Positions 31,730 to 43,365 of a stretch of 64,000 bases of DNA are shown here, piece by piece. The stretch comes from Sarcophilus harrisii (Eukaryota > Chordata > Mammalia > Dasyuromorphia > Dasyuridae): contig NC_045429.1 of assembly GCF_902635505.1 (NCBI RefSeq), positions 137,202,804 to 137,266,803 on the forward strand, given 5' to 3'. Both the position numbers and the translations under genes were made by a program. The notes below the pieces were generated by a model. That model saw only the letters and a program-made list of their open reading frames with translations. It was not told the DNA's origin and searched no databases. Every line of letters begins with the position of its first letter. Within the stretch, counting starts at the first letter, position 1.

Positions 31730-34690
31730 ATAATTTACTGGCACAAGAAAACTCAGACAGTCAGCAGGAAAGTTCTGTTGCATGTGATGAAAATGGAGCA
31801 CAGCCCAACACAGACAATGTCCAGGCAAACCAACGGCAAGCCTGAAGAGCACCTGGATCAGCAGCAGTGACTTATGAAGCTCTCAGCCTACAGAAGGTAA
31901 TAGAGTTGAACAGCTGGTCAGAAGGAGATTACAGGAATACCTTTGCTGGCTTTGGGTGCAGGATTCTGCTGCATTGCCCATACATGGACTTAGGTCACTG
32001 TACTAGGTCACAGTCTCAGGGTGAGGAGTACTAGCACACCAGAACTTGCAATGGAAAAGGAAGAGGGATCCTGTTTCTGGTTGTCCAATCAAAGCACAAT
32101 CCAGAAAAGTAATAATAATACATCTTTCCTTAGATCATGCTGCCTTGGAAGAACTAAAAACTTACAGACTTCCCCAGAACTAGCTTTAAAAATTGCTGCA
32201 TAAAAAATTTGAGACTTGGGATAAGGCCCCTCTACCCTGGGAGCAACTGAAAAAATGAGCAAAAGACCAAAAAAAAAAAAAAAAAAAAAAAAAGGAATCT
32301 GATGATGGTGACAGGGAGGTTCAAAACACAAACTGAGAAGAAGATAACAAAGTCAAAATTGCTACCTTCAAAGCCTCAAAGAAAAATGTGAGTTGGTCTC
32401 AAGCCTTTCAAGAATTCCTGGAAGAACTCAAAAAACAATTTTTGAGGAAAATTGGGAAGATAATTGAATGACAGAAGAAAATCATGAAAAAAGAGTTAAC
32501 AGATTGGTAAAGGAGACACAAAAAAATACTGAAGAAAACATCAATTTTAAATACAGAATAGGCCAAATGGTAAAAGAAGTGCAAAAGTCCACTGAAAAGA
32601 AGAAGAACTAAAAAAAAAAAAAAAATCAGAATTGGCCAAATAGAAAAATATATGCAAAAACTTTCATTAAAGACAACTCCCAAAAAAGCAGCATTGGTCA
32701 CATGGAAAAGGAGGCACAAAAATTCGCTGAAGAAAAGGACTTCTTAAAAATTAGAATTGGGCAAGTGGAAGCTAATTATTCTACAAGACATAAATAAATA
32801 ATAAAACAAAATTAAAAGCAAGAAAAAATTTGAGAATTATCAAACTACATGAAAGCCATGATAAAAAAAAAAAAAAAAAAAAGAGCCTGGATATCATCTG
32901 AGAGCCTAGAATATGATACTACTGAGAGCAAAGGGAGCTAGTATTATAACTAAGAATCTCCTACCCATTAAGACTGAGTTTAATCCATTGGGAGAAAAAA
33001 ATGGGCATTCATTGAAAAGATGACTTTCAACCATTCCTGATATAAAGATCAGAGCTGAATAGAAAATTTGAGTTTCAAATATGTGATTCAAGAGAAGCAT
33101 AAAAAGGTAAACAGGAAAAAAAAGTCATAAAGAATTCAATAAAGTTAAATTGTTGATATTCATACATGGGAAGATTATACTTATAATTACAAAGATCTTT
33201 CTCATTATTAAGGGCAGTTGGAGTTTACATAAAGAGAGGGCATGGGTATGAGTTTGCTATGAAGGGATGAATTTTTTTTTTTAATTAAGAAGTGAGGGGA
33301 TGGAGCTAAAATGGTACAGTAAAGGCAAGGCAGGGATGATCAGTTGGAAAACTTAAGAAGTGAAAAAGAGGAATACACAGGGAGAAGGAGGAAGGGAGAG
33401 ATAGAATAGGATAAATTGCTTAAAATAGGATAAATAAAAAATCATGGAAAATCTTTTACAGTAAAAGGGAAGATGGGGGAAATGGGATATGGGGAAACAT
33501 TTGAACCTTACTCTCATCAGAATTCACTCAAAGAGGAATTAAGATATACACTCAGTTGGATATAGAAATCTATCTTAACCTAGTGGAAAGTAGAAGGGGA
33601 AAGGGATAAAATATACAGTAATCATATCTGAAAAAAGTTTTATAGCAAGTTTCTCTAAGAAAGCACTCATTTTCATATATACAAAAAAACTGCATCATAT
33701 GTAAAAAAAAAAAAAAAAAGAACCATCTTCTCTTGCTAAATGGTCAAAGTATATGAATTGGTAGTTTTCAGATGAAAATCAAAGTTATTTATAGTCTTAT
33801 GAAATGTGCTTTAAATCACTATTGATTAGAGAAAAGCAAATTAAAATAAATCAGTACCCCCCATACCTATCAGATTGGCTAAGATGACAGAAAAGGAAAA
33901 TAATAAATGTTGGAGAGGATGTGGGGAAAGTGAGACATTAATGTATTGTTGGCAGAGTTCTGAACTGATCTAACCATTCTGGAGAGCAATTTGGAACTCT
34001 GCCTAAAGAGCTAACCAACTGTGCATACCCTTTGATCCAGCAGTGTTTCTGGTCTGTATTCCAAAAAGATCATAAAAAAGGGAAAAGAACTCACATGTGC
34101 AAAAATGTTTGTGGCAGCCTTTTTTGCAGTGGCAAGGAACTAGAAAATGAGTGAATTCTCATCATTTGGGGAATGGCTGAATAACATGGTATGTAAATAT
34201 TATGGAATATTATTGTTCTATAAGAAATGATGAGCAGGGTAATTTTAGAGAGGCCTGGGGCGACTTACATGAACTGATGCTAAGTGAAGTCAACAGAACC
34301 AAGAAAACATTGGAACAAGATTATATGAAAATCAATTCTGATGGACGTGGCTCTTTTCAACAATGAGGTGATTCAGAACAATTCCAATAGACCTGTGATG
34401 AAGAAAGCCATCTGCATTTAAAAAGAAGATTGGGGGGCACTGAATATGGATCGCAACATTTTTTTTAACCTTTTTTTTTTTCTCATTTTGTTCCTTTTTG
34501 ATCTGATTTTTCTTGTGCAACATGATAAATGTAGAATTGCTCATGTTTTAACAAATGTTGGATTACTTGCTGTCTAGGGAAAAGGATGGGAGAAAGGGAG
34601 GGAGAAAAAATTGGAACACAAAATTTTGCAAGGATGAATGATGAAAACTATCTTTGCATGTATTTTTAAAATAAAAATATTATTTAAAAA
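31730..34690 (+). mobile_element. Half-L1 (HAL1-like) element: 5' UTR, ORF1 remains, spacer, ORF2 3' end
   Basis: About 500 bp of G/C-richer leader (cagcccaacacagacaatgt, ctggtcagaaggagattaca) precedes an ATG at 32255 opening MSKRPKKKK. Then comes a Lys/Glu-rich coiled-coil region with MEKEAQKFAEEKDFLKIRI and IGQVEANYSTRHK, as in L1 ORF1p. The central RNA-binding part is mostly missing: the text jumps from catgaaagccatgataaaaa to the ORF1 end (aagagaagcataaaaaggta). A non-coding spacer of about 600 bp follows, then ORF2 sequence starting only near its C-terminus (33735), with CWRGCGE-type knuckle and 3' UTR. Endonuclease and reverse transcriptase are absent. Several stops lie in ORF1. The layout fits HAL1 elements, which depend on L1 enzymes; a normal L1 with a large internal deletion is the alternative. 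Confidence 0.75.
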
Positions 34691-35012
34691 AGAAATGTGG
34701 GAATACTTATATTATCTGATACAGAGTACATTGAGGGGAACTAGGAGAAGAGTTTATATAATAGAAACAACACTGTAAAAATAAACAATTTTGATAGTTT
34801 TAAGGACTTTAATCCATATAATAATAAGCCATAATTCCAAAGGACTGATAATGAAGTATGCTATTCATCTTCTAACTGAAATAATGGATTCTAGGTACAG
34901 AATGAGACATATTTTTGTTGGATGAGAATTTTTTTTTTTGGTTTTACTGTGCATATTTGTTACAAGGATATTTTTATTTTCTCCCAATGGTAGAGATATC
35001 TGGTTGAGAGTA
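34691..35012 (+). mobile_element. Older L1 3' end
   Basis: tatctgatacagagtacatt, ctaggagaagagtttatata, tgaagtatgctattcatctt and gcatatttgttacaaggata: end of ORF2 and 3' UTR of an older subfamily, directly behind the half-L1. Confidence 0.8.
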
Positions 35013-35574
35013 AGAGATACTCAATTTTTGTTATTTGAAAAAAAATTAATTTAAAAATTATGCCTGATTATCACTAGATGGTTAACCCATCTTCTTTTCT
35101 AGTCATATATTTCCATGATGGCATCCTTTATGCCAATCCTTCTGTACAATTTTTTATTGGAAAAATTTGACACCTCTCTCACACACCCATTGCATGTCTC
35201 TCCTAAGTCCTTAGGGTTACCCACAACTTTAATTCTTTGAATAATGTTATTAATGTGCTTTGTAGCCACACGGCATTACTGAAAGAATATTAGTATTTAA
35301 AACATCTATCTTTGTTTCATGGTTAAGCTTGGGTTTATGAAATGTACTCAGTAATTTTCCAAATGCAATCCAGCCTATTCTCCCTCTTTCTATTCAATTC
35401 TGGGTCCATTTTATAGTTTATCCATAATGTTTGTCCAAGAAATATGGAATAGTTGATAAACTCTATGAGCTTTTCTAACTGCATATCATAGTCTGGATAA
35501 TGGGTACTTCATCTACTTGTTTTTTCCTTGTCTCTTCTATTAAAAATATTAATCCCTTTGTAAGAGGAAGAGGT
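35013..35574. other. Unassigned stretch
   Basis: Nothing recognised. Confidence 0.5.
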
Positions 35575-35641
35575 TTCATTCTTTATATGTTCCCAATGAC
35601 TAGCACAGTGCCAAGCACATAGTAGGTGGCTTGATAAATTA
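35575..35641 (+). mobile_element. L2/MIR 3' tail
   Basis: cccaatgactagcacagtgc and caagcacatagtaggtggct. Confidence 0.7.
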
Positions 35642-35714
35642 CTACTTTAAATGTAGTAAACAAACAAGAAAATCTGGATTACCTCATTCTCTATAGGGAA
35701 TCCTTTTGTTATTA

Positions 35715-36115
35715 GCACTTAATATTACTGTGCTATAAGAAATTATGAAAGAGATAATTTCAGATAAGCCTGTGAAGATTTGTATGAATTGACATAAGAT
35801 GAAATGAATGAAACCCAAAGATCAATGTATATAACACGTTAAGACAAGACAACTAGAAAAACTTAAGAATCCTGATCAATGAAATGATCAATCACAACTT
35901 CAGAGAATCGGAGATGAAACAAGCTACTCATCTCTGAGCAGAGGTGATGTACTTAAAGTGCAGAATGAGTCATTTATTTATATACATGGAATTTCTTTTA
36001 CTTGACAATGCATATTTGATTTTTAAAAAAGGATTTTGTTTTTCTTGCAATTTAAATAATGAGAATTGTTGAGAGGAGAATTGGATGAGTGATAGGGTTG
36101 CAAAAAATAAGGAGA
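35715..36115 (+). mobile_element. Older L1 3' end
   Basis: ttactgtgctataagaaatt, tttcagataagcctgtgaag, gtatgaattgacataagatg and gaaacaagctactcatctct: ORF2 C-terminus and 3' UTR, same old type as 34691. Confidence 0.82.
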
Positions 36116-36244
36116 AAAAATGAAAAGATTGTCATTGAACAGTTTTTTAAGTGAACAGATGAGAACAGAAGAAAGCTCAGTAGGAAATACAGATAAGCAA
36201 GATAACTTTGAAAATAATATGTTATTTATATTGTATGTATATTT

Positions 36245-36255
36245 ATTATATTGTA

Positions 36256-36291
<36 letters not shown>

Positions 36292-36292
36292 G
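36245..36292. repeat. (AT)n microsatellite
   Basis: Nearly pure AT alternation with one ttta interruption. Confidence 0.95.
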
Positions 36293-36321
36293 TAATGTTC
36301 TCTCTAAAATGTAATTTTCTC

Positions 36322-36881
36322 TGTTAAGGTTTTCTTGGGGTCTCTGGAGGCAGCCTTTGTTTCAGTTCAATAATCACCACATGAATAGCCAGGGGTTAAA
36401 GTCTTTCTTGGGGCTTCAGCTAGTTTTCTTGGAGACCTTCTGTAGTCTTGGTTCTGAGAGCTTGAGCTCCTGCCTCCTTCTCTGGCCTCTGAATTTCTCC
36501 ATATTCGTAGGGTTTGTGCTTTAGCCTCCAGCCACAACAAAGGTGAAATATGGAATGAATCTGTCAGCCTCTAGTGCTCTTGTCCTTCTGGCCCTGAGAG
36601 ATTCTCCTTATGTGCCCCACACTGAGAAAAAAAACCAATCATTATATCACTAGGAAACCATTATTTGTTGTAGGATTAAATCAACACTAAACTAGATTTA
36701 ACCATGGTCTCCTCAATTCCACTTAGTACCTTGTTTCAAGTTCTGGCCCATGACATCTCCTTGTAGGATTAAATCAATCATACTGAACCATGCTAAATTA
36801 GATAACCATTGTCTCTATCAATTCCACTGACTTAGTACCTTGTAAGAATCCTTTGTTTCAAGTTCAGAGTTTTGGCCCATA

Positions 36882-36884
<3 letters not shown>
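36322..36884 (-). mobile_element. Endogenous retrovirus LTR (antisense)
   Basis: The plus strand reads tgttaaggttttcttggggt at the left edge, cagttcaataatcaccacat (complement of a polyadenylation region), and ends ctggcccatgaca at 36755 as the complement of a TGTCATGGGCCAG start. Immediately beyond, about 120 bp of the same LTR end (gtaggattaaatcaa ... ttttggcccatagca) are present a second time. It is a lone LTR fossil between two AT microsatellites. Family known in marsupials from memory; class not assigned. Confidence 0.7.

Positions 36885-36926
<42 letters not shown>
36885..36926. repeat. (TA)n microsatellite
   Basis: Uninterrupted TA alternation over about 40 bp. Confidence 0.97.
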
Positions 36927-36930
<4 letters not shown>

Positions 36931-37569
36931 TGTATAATTGAAGGGAAAAGTAAATTGCATGTGAAACTTTATATTTACATGTGAGAAATAGCTTATGTTT
37001 AGCATGAGCTGGTGAGGGGAAGGACTACTTTTCCCTCCCCTCTTTTTATGTATAATAATTAAAAATGGAAAAGACAAGTTTCCTAGTGGAACTCCCAATT
37101 AACCAGGAGAAAGGAAATACTGTATTAGGTGGGAGAATGCCCTTGATTGAAAGGCTAAATCCACAGAGAAGTTTAACACCCTAAGAGTTAATTAGCAATA
37201 AGAAGGAGAAAGACACCATGAAGCATAGGGGAGGGAATGGAAAGAAAAACACCATGAAATAGAATGCAGTGATGGGCTAACCCCAAAAGGATTCAGTAAA
37301 GATGGCATGGGCCATAAGCCAATTTATACAAGACATTTAATCTCAGGGGTTTGACATCATAAGCTTTCTGATTGGATATAGTAATGCAGGGTTAACCAAG
37401 ACTTCCACAGATGGGTGGGACTATAAGGTTGACCTGATCCCCATCAGTCCCCTTCCCTGCTTGTCTCAGAGAGTAATCTTATCAATATTTCAGGGCTTTC
37501 TCTGTCAGCCCCACTTAATTACCTAGAACCTCATCATAGACAAACACACACATATCACATACAATTAGT
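36927..37569. other. Unassigned stretch, possibly LTR-derived
   Basis: No family identified. On the minus strand a TATA-like cttgtataaattggc with a downstream pyrimidine-rich stretch hints at retroviral LTR sequence, but no ends or flanking duplication are visible. Confidence 0.3.
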
Positions 37570-37632
37570 TTCTCTTGTAATCCTGTGGATTTTATTTTAT
37601 GCATTTAAAAATACTGCAATTATCCTTTCCAC
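37570..37632 (-). mobile_element. Fragment of hAT-like short DNA transposon
   Basis: cttgtaatcctgtggatttt and attttatgcatttaaaaata are the complement of the middle of the GGTTCTTAACC-ended repeat (see 51235). Confidence 0.55.
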
Positions 37633-37699
37633 CTCCTGACTTTTCCCATCATCATTTTGATATATCACAAGTTAGCATAAGAAATTAGATGTGACTTTA

Positions 37700-38172
37700 T
37701 TGTGTGAAAAGTGTTTTGTAATTGTTTTCATATAGTTACTGACTTTGTTTTCTTGGCTGGTAGACTCCCCAGTATTTTATATTATCTACAGTTATTTTAA
37801 AGGAAATTTGTTTTGTATCTCTTGTTGATGAATTTTTTTGGTAATATAGAAATGCTGATGATATATATGGATTTATTTTGTATCCTGCAACTTTGCTAAA
37901 TTTGCTAATTATTTATAGTAGCTTTTTAGTTAATTCTTTAGGATTCTCTAAGTATACCATCATATCATCAGCAAAGGGTGATAATTTTGTTTCTTATTAC
38001 CTGCTCTAATTACTTTAATTTTTTTCTTCTGTTATTGCCAAAGCTAACATTTCTAATACAATTTTGAATAGTAATGGTGATAGTGAGCAACTTTGTTTCA
38101 TCCCTGATCTTATTGGGAATGGTCTAGTTTATTCCCATTACATATGGTGCTTCTTGATGGTTTTAAATATAC
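37700..38172 (-). mobile_element. L1 ORF2 reverse-transcriptase fragment (antisense)
   Basis: On the minus strand the landmarks are [13 protein letters not shown]-type sequence near 38100, FADDMMVYLENPKELTK near 37940-37990, and a region complementing tttgtatcctgcaactttgc. Truncated at both ends. Confidence 0.88.
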
Positions 38173-38192
38173 ACCATAAGAAATTAAATGAG

Positions 38193-38753
38193 CAGGATAA
38201 TTTCAGAAAGGCCTGGAGAGACTTACATGAACTGATGCTGAGTGAAATGAGCAGGACCAGGAGATCATTATATACTTCAACAACAATACTATATGATGAC
38301 CAGTTCTGATGGATCAGGCCATCCTCAGCAACGAGATCAACAAAATCATTTCTAATGGAGCAGTAATGAACTGAACTAGCTATGCCCAGAAAAAGAACTC
38401 TGGGAGATGACTAAAAACCATTACATTGAATTCCCAATCCCTATATTTATGCCCACCTGCATTTTTGATTTCCTTCACAAGCTAATTGTACAATATTTCA
38501 GAGTCTGATTCTTTTTCTACAGCAAAATAACGTTTTGGTCGGGTATACTTATTGTGTATCTAATTTATATTTTAATATATTTAACATCTAGATACTGGTC
38601 ATCCTGCCATCTAGGGGAGGGGGTGGGGGTGGGGGTAAGAGGTGAAAAATTGGAACAAGAGGTTTGGCAATTGTTAATGCTGTAAAGTTACCCATGTTTA
38701 TATCCTGTAAATAAAAGGCTATTAAATTAAAAAAAAAAAAAAAGAAAGAAAGA
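38193..38753 (+). mobile_element. Young 5'-truncated L1 with exact target-site duplication
   Basis: Starts in the last ORF2 codons (gataatttcagaaaggcctg), then 3' UTR with catcctgccatctaggggag and a poly(A) tail. Flanked by exact AAGAAATTAAATGAG at 38178-38192 and 38754-38768 (15 bp). Almost the same 3' end as at 16554. Confidence 0.96.
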
Positions 38754-38768
38754 AAGAAATTAAATGAG

Positions 38769-39114
38769 AATTTTGGGGGAATTTTATGGAAACTGCAAAT
38801 GATAGTATATGACATAAGCCAGTATATGACATAAAGAAAAAAGTTTAGAAACTCAGAAATGCATAAAATACATGGATCATAATATCAACTCACATTTTAC
38901 AATAAAGTACAATAAACACCTAATAAAAGGAAAAGAAAAAAAAAACAGACTTCTCTGGTAAGAAGAAAAGGCCAAAAAAATTAATGGGGATTTTCCAGAT
39001 CACTGGGGGTAGGGAGGGGAAGGCTGGAGGGGAAGAAAGAATCTGGGGGGTTAGTGGTATGTTCCTCATTCACCCACACACCCCACCCATTCTACCCCAC
39101 TCCCTAGATGTGAA
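38769..39114. other. Unassigned stretch
   Basis: Nothing recognised. Confidence 0.5.
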
Positions 39115-39206
39115 GGGATAATTATATTCTGAGAAGCGATCCCAAAGCTTTATTAGGTTGCCAAAGGGGTCTATCACATTAAAAAGGTTAAGAATCCTTG
39201 ATCTAG
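39115..39206 (-). mobile_element. Half of a hAT-like short DNA transposon
   Basis: attctgagaagcgatcccaa, gttgccaaaggggtctatca and aaaaggttaagaatcctt: complement of the left half of the GGTTCTTAACC-ended repeat. Confidence 0.7.
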
Positions 39207-39424
39207 ATTTAAGGCTGTAACCAGAGCTTTCTGTAATCCTATTGTAGCCCTAAGGGTGACAGTGAGATTGGGGTGCCTGGCTATGATCAACAGGAAAATT
39301 TGGTAATAAAGGCTGAGTCCACAAAACTGTTTGCTCTCAAATTCTGAACTGGAAGGGAAACAGTAAGGCCCAAGTTAGATTAGGTAAAAATCAGAGCAAA
39401 TAGCTGTTGTGACTCCTGATTCAG

Positions 39425-39580
39425 TCAGACAGGCAATAAACATTTATTAAGCATCTATTATGTATTAGGAACTCCCCTAAGCACTGGACTTTACAAAGAA
39501 AGGCAAAAGACAATTCCTTTTTTTCAAGGAGCTCCTGGTCGAATATGGAAGACAATATTCTAACACAAATATTCATTCAA
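39425..39580 (-). mobile_element. Repeat with L2/MIR-type tail (antisense)
   Basis: caataaacatttattaagca, ctattatgtattaggaactc, aagaaaggcaaaagacaatt and caaggagctcctggtcgaat; best-preserved of the five copies. Confidence 0.7.
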
Positions 39581-39967
39581 AGAAGTTGCCCTGAGTGAGT
39601 AGCTCTTAAAGGGTAGCTGTGACTGAGTCTGGGGTGGAAAGCTGGCCTGGTCCTTGTCCTGTTCTCACAAGGTAATTTATTGAAAAAGATGATGGGCTGA
39701 GCTGCAGAAAGGCCCAAAGGGTTAGGTGACTCAGAAATCTCTAGACCTACACTATTAGGAAATGGATTCCTCATTCATTCATATGAATCAGTGTTTTCTT
39801 TGAAGAATCTGACCTTCTGGAACTAGTTCTTGTTTTGGTATTTCCCTAGATGAAAGAGTTCTTAGATAAAGATCCTTTGTCTCTTGTGGATTAAGAGAAG
39901 AGATGGGGGAGTCGATCTCAACTCATCAGACCTGGTAGAGTACCACTGATGCAACTGATTTCACAGG
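39581..39967. other. Unassigned stretch
   Basis: Nothing recognised. Confidence 0.5.
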
Positions 39968-40185
39968 CAGTCAAGTAGGTTCAATAGATAGAATGTGGGA
40001 CCTGGAATAAAGGAGATCTGCACTTGTATCTATCTGGCCTTAGACAAATTTGTGTGAGCTTGGTTACTTACCTTCCTCAATTTTCTCATAAATGAACTGG
40101 GGATAATAATAACATTACCTCACAGGATTGTGAGGATAAAAATGATTTATTTTGTGTTGGAAAGAGATGCAAAATGCTGCCTTGA
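39968..40185 (+). mobile_element. MIR-type SINE
   Basis: caatagatagaatgtgggac, gagcttggttacttaccttc, tttctcataaatgaactggg and cacaggattgtgaggataaa. Confidence 0.8.
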
Positions 40186-41540
40186 GAGACTGGCTTATTT
40201 AATGGAAAGGGTTGGAGGTGTTGGGAATCTGGAGGTGTAGTTTGGATCTTTCCAAGGGCCAGCTTCATTACCTTAGCCAGACTCAGGAGTAAAATGAAGG
40301 GATTGAGTGAGGTAATCTCCAAGACTCCTTGTTCTTAAATCCAATGAAGCTGGATCCAAGTCAGCATAGGTGGTCTGGGAAACCTTTTGGACCATAAAAA
40401 TGCTTCATGAACAATCGTAGATTGAGAATTACTGGTTTAGTGCCACACATCTGGAAAAAAAGGAGTTCTTCATTTCAGGAATTTGTGATAGTTTGTGATG
40501 AAGAAAAAGATGTATTAACATGGTTTGAGTGTAGAAGCAATGTGCATGTGTGAGTGTTTTTGGAAAATGAGGAAATACTTAAGTTGGTTTTTTAAAAATT
40601 TTTGACTACTAAGCCAATTCTTTCAAAGATATTTTATATAACAACTTGACTTGAGATAGAGTAAGGAATTTGAGAGCACCCTGAATATCCTTGGACAGAT
40701 TTCTTTTGGATGGCTTTTATCTAACAAACAACTCAAATTACTGATCACCAGCCAGAAAACCTTACCATGTTTTTCCTTTTTTTAGAAGTGTTAAATTGCA
40801 AGGAAGTAAAGAAGATTTAAAAAACAAAAATCAGATTTTAATAAAGTTTGAACTGTTAGTCTTTCTCAAATATGTGGACTGTCACTGGAGGGAACTGTAT
40901 TTATTATTATTATTATTATCATATGACTTTCTTGAGTCTCATTAACTAAAAAAGTAAATTAATGAAATGGACCTTCTGGCAATGAACTCCATTCTTATTA
41001 GAGAGAGAACTGAAGGATTCAAACAAATGTTAAGTATTAAAAATAAGCTGTCTGTTAAAAAAAAGAGGTACTCTCTCTGAGATCAGAAATGTGCAAAGAT
41101 CTGGGTCTGGAGGACATGAGATGGAGAAGGGATTTCTCTTCTCACAGAAGTTTACTGAGAGCAGCCAGGGTGATTGTTTCCAGGTCTCTTGGCAAAGTTA
41201 GGGAGGATTTGGATTTAGAGACAATTCAGACAAATAATCTAGTTTATAGGGTATCACATGCCATATCACTTGCATCTTTCTTAACTGGCATGGATTGAGC
41301 AGCACTAGTGTTCCAAAAAAAATAACCACAAAACCACCCCCCCCCTTAATGTCCCCAAAACCAATGAAGGGTTTGCAATGAAGAAGTTTTGCTTTGAATG
41401 ATAAGTAATTAGCTAAGTCAATTGACTAAGTCACTCTCAAATGGAATATGAGGAAATAGATACCAAAAAAATTAATATCTAACATTTTGAGTAATTAGAT
41501 ACTCAAAGGGACTTTAACTATCACTTAGTCCAACTTTGTT
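40186..41540. other. Mostly unassigned stretch
   Basis: A hAT-like fragment is likely at 40378-40440 (ttggaccataaaaatgcttc ... gattgagaattactgg). An ATT microsatellite lies at 40896-40920. The 69-codon frame at 41089-41298 (MCKDLGLEDMRWRRDF) has no motif or splice support. Confidence 0.45.
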
Positions 41541-41814
41541 TTTTCACAGAATCTCAGAATTAGAAGGTAGCTGAAGAAGTCATTTTATCTTCTATAGATT
41601 TAAAGAATCTTCTCTAAAATACTCTTGAGAAGTAGTCATGCAGCTTTTGCTTGAAGACTTGGGAGTGAGAAAGAACCCATTACCCATCAAATTCTATGTA
41701 GCAAATATATTATCCAGTGTATTTTAGTTTTGAAGAGCTCATATTCTTAGGACTTTTCCCTTAATATCAGTTTAATAATTTTCCAAAAAGAAAATAAATT
41801 TAGATTAACTCCTC

Positions 41815-41955
41815 ATTTTATAGCTAAAGAAATTGAAACCCAGGAAGGCAACATGACTTGTCAGAAGATAGTGTTAGAAATAGGACTAAGATTAGAGCCC
41901 CAGTCTCCTGACTTTTAGTTCAGGATCTTTTCTGCTGAACAATGCTGCCTTAAAT
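41815..41955 (-). mobile_element. MIR-type SINE (antisense)
   Basis: ctcattttatagctaaagaa, attgaaacccaggaaggcaa and tgacttttagttcaggatct. Confidence 0.7.
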
Positions 41956-41979
41956 ATTTTTTTAAAAGATTAGTGATTT

Positions 41980-42109
41980 GAGCAGTGGATAGAGCACTAG
42001 CCCTGAAGTCAGTAGGACCCGAGTTCAAATATGACCTCAGGCACTTAATACTTCCTAGTTGTATGACACTGGGCAAGTTGCTTAACCCCAATTGCCTCTA
42101 GGGAAAAAA
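41980..42109 (+). mobile_element. Poly(A)-tailed tRNA-derived SINE, 5'-truncated
   Basis: gagcagtggatagagcacta, ggacccgagttcaaatatga, ctgggcaagttgcttaaccc and an A-run. Flanked by AAAAGATTAGTGATTT (41964-41979) and AAAAGATTACTGATTT (42110-42125), a 16-bp duplication with one mismatch. Same SINE type as at 22126. Confidence 0.93.
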
Positions 42110-42139
42110 AAAAGATTACTGATTTTATTTTTCTTTGAA

Positions 42140-42850
42140 AATTTCCTCCCTTAAGCAATAAATTGGGAAAATATTTTTACATTTAAGGTTCGGATAAAGG
42201 CTTCATTTCTAAAATATATAAAGAATTGACTCAAATTTATAACAATTCAAGCCATTCTCCAATTGATAAATGGTCAAAGGATATGAACAAACAACTTTCA
42301 GATGAAAAAATTAAAATAATTTCTAGTCATATGAAAAGGTGCTCTAAATCACTATTGATCAGAGAAATGCAAATAAAGACAACTCTGAGATACCACTACA
42401 CACCTCTCAGATTGGCTAAGATGACAGGAAAAGATAATGATGAATGTTGGAGGGGATGCGGGAAAACTGGAACACATACAATTGTTGGTGGAATTGCGAA
42501 CGGATTCAAAGATTCTGGAGAGTAATTCTGAACTATGCTCAAAAAGTTATCAAATTGTCCATATCCTTTGATCCAGCAGTGTTTCCACTGGATTTATATC
42601 CCAAAGAGATCTTAAAGGAGGAAAAGGAGCCCATCTGTGCAAAAATATTTCTGGCAGTCCTTTTTGTAGTGGCAAGAAACTGGAAATTAAGTGGAGAATG
42701 GCTGAATAAGTTATGATATATTAATGTTATGGAATATTATTGTTCTATAAGAAACAATCTGCAGGATGATTTCAGAGAGTCCTGGAGAGACTTAACATGA
42801 ACTGAGTTAAGTGAAATGAGCAGAACCAGGAGATCATTGTATTATTAATG
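42140..42850 (+). mobile_element. L1 LINE, ORF2 C-terminus
   Basis: INWENIFTFKVRIKA-like start, then SHMKRCSKSLLIREMQIKTTLRYHYTPLRLAK and CWRGCGKTGT with a frame change inside the zinc-knuckle region (the next frame continues CWWNCERIQRFWR). Continues to KEILKEEKEPICAKIFLAV. A deletion removes part of the NWK...EWLNKL junction. The 3' UTR is missing. Confidence 0.9.
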
Positions 42851-42879
42851 GCAAACTATTAACAATCAGATGAATGAAA

Positions 42880-43365
42880 AAAAAAATCCACAGATAAATG
42901 TTACAAATCACTACTACTAAATCAGTGCAAATCCAAACAGCTCTGAGGTTTTATGTCCCACCCAGAAAATTTGCAGAGTATAGATGTGAATATTCTATTG
43001 AAGGAGGTTGTGGGAAGACCAGTACACTAATGCATTGCTGGGCGAGTTATAAATTGGTCCAACTGTATAAAAAGCAAATTGCAATAATGTTTTAAAAAAT
43101 AGACTAAACTGCCTATACCTTTTGACCTAGAGAAGGGTCCCACATGCACTAAAATTATTCATAGCAGCACTTTTTATGGCAGTAAAGAACTGGAAACAAA
43201 ATAAATGCCTACAGATTGCTGAATGGCTAAACAAATGTTGGTATGTGAATGTAATGAAATATTATTTTGCAGAATTCAGAGAAATATGAGAAGACTTTTA
43301 TGAATTGATATATAGTGAAGTAAGCAGAACCAGAAGGAATAGAAGGTTCAGGAGAAATATAAACT
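42880..43365 (+). mobile_element. Second, older L1 ORF2 C-terminus
   Basis: KSVQIQTALRFYVPPRKFAEY and GGCGKTSTLMHCWASYKLVQLYKKQIAIMF repeat the ORF2 C-terminal landmarks (CGKTGTLMHCWW.C.LVQ.FW) a second time in the same strand. It then shows caaatgttggtatgtgaatg and agtgaagtaagcagaaccag. More divergent than the copy before it. Confidence 0.88.

Noticed and set aside
37700-38753. Antisense reverse-transcriptase part next to a sense L1 3' end, suggesting one L1 with a twin-priming inversion
   Set aside because: The sense part has its own exact 15-bp duplication (38178-38192 and 38754-38768) with the antisense part outside it, so these are two insertions.
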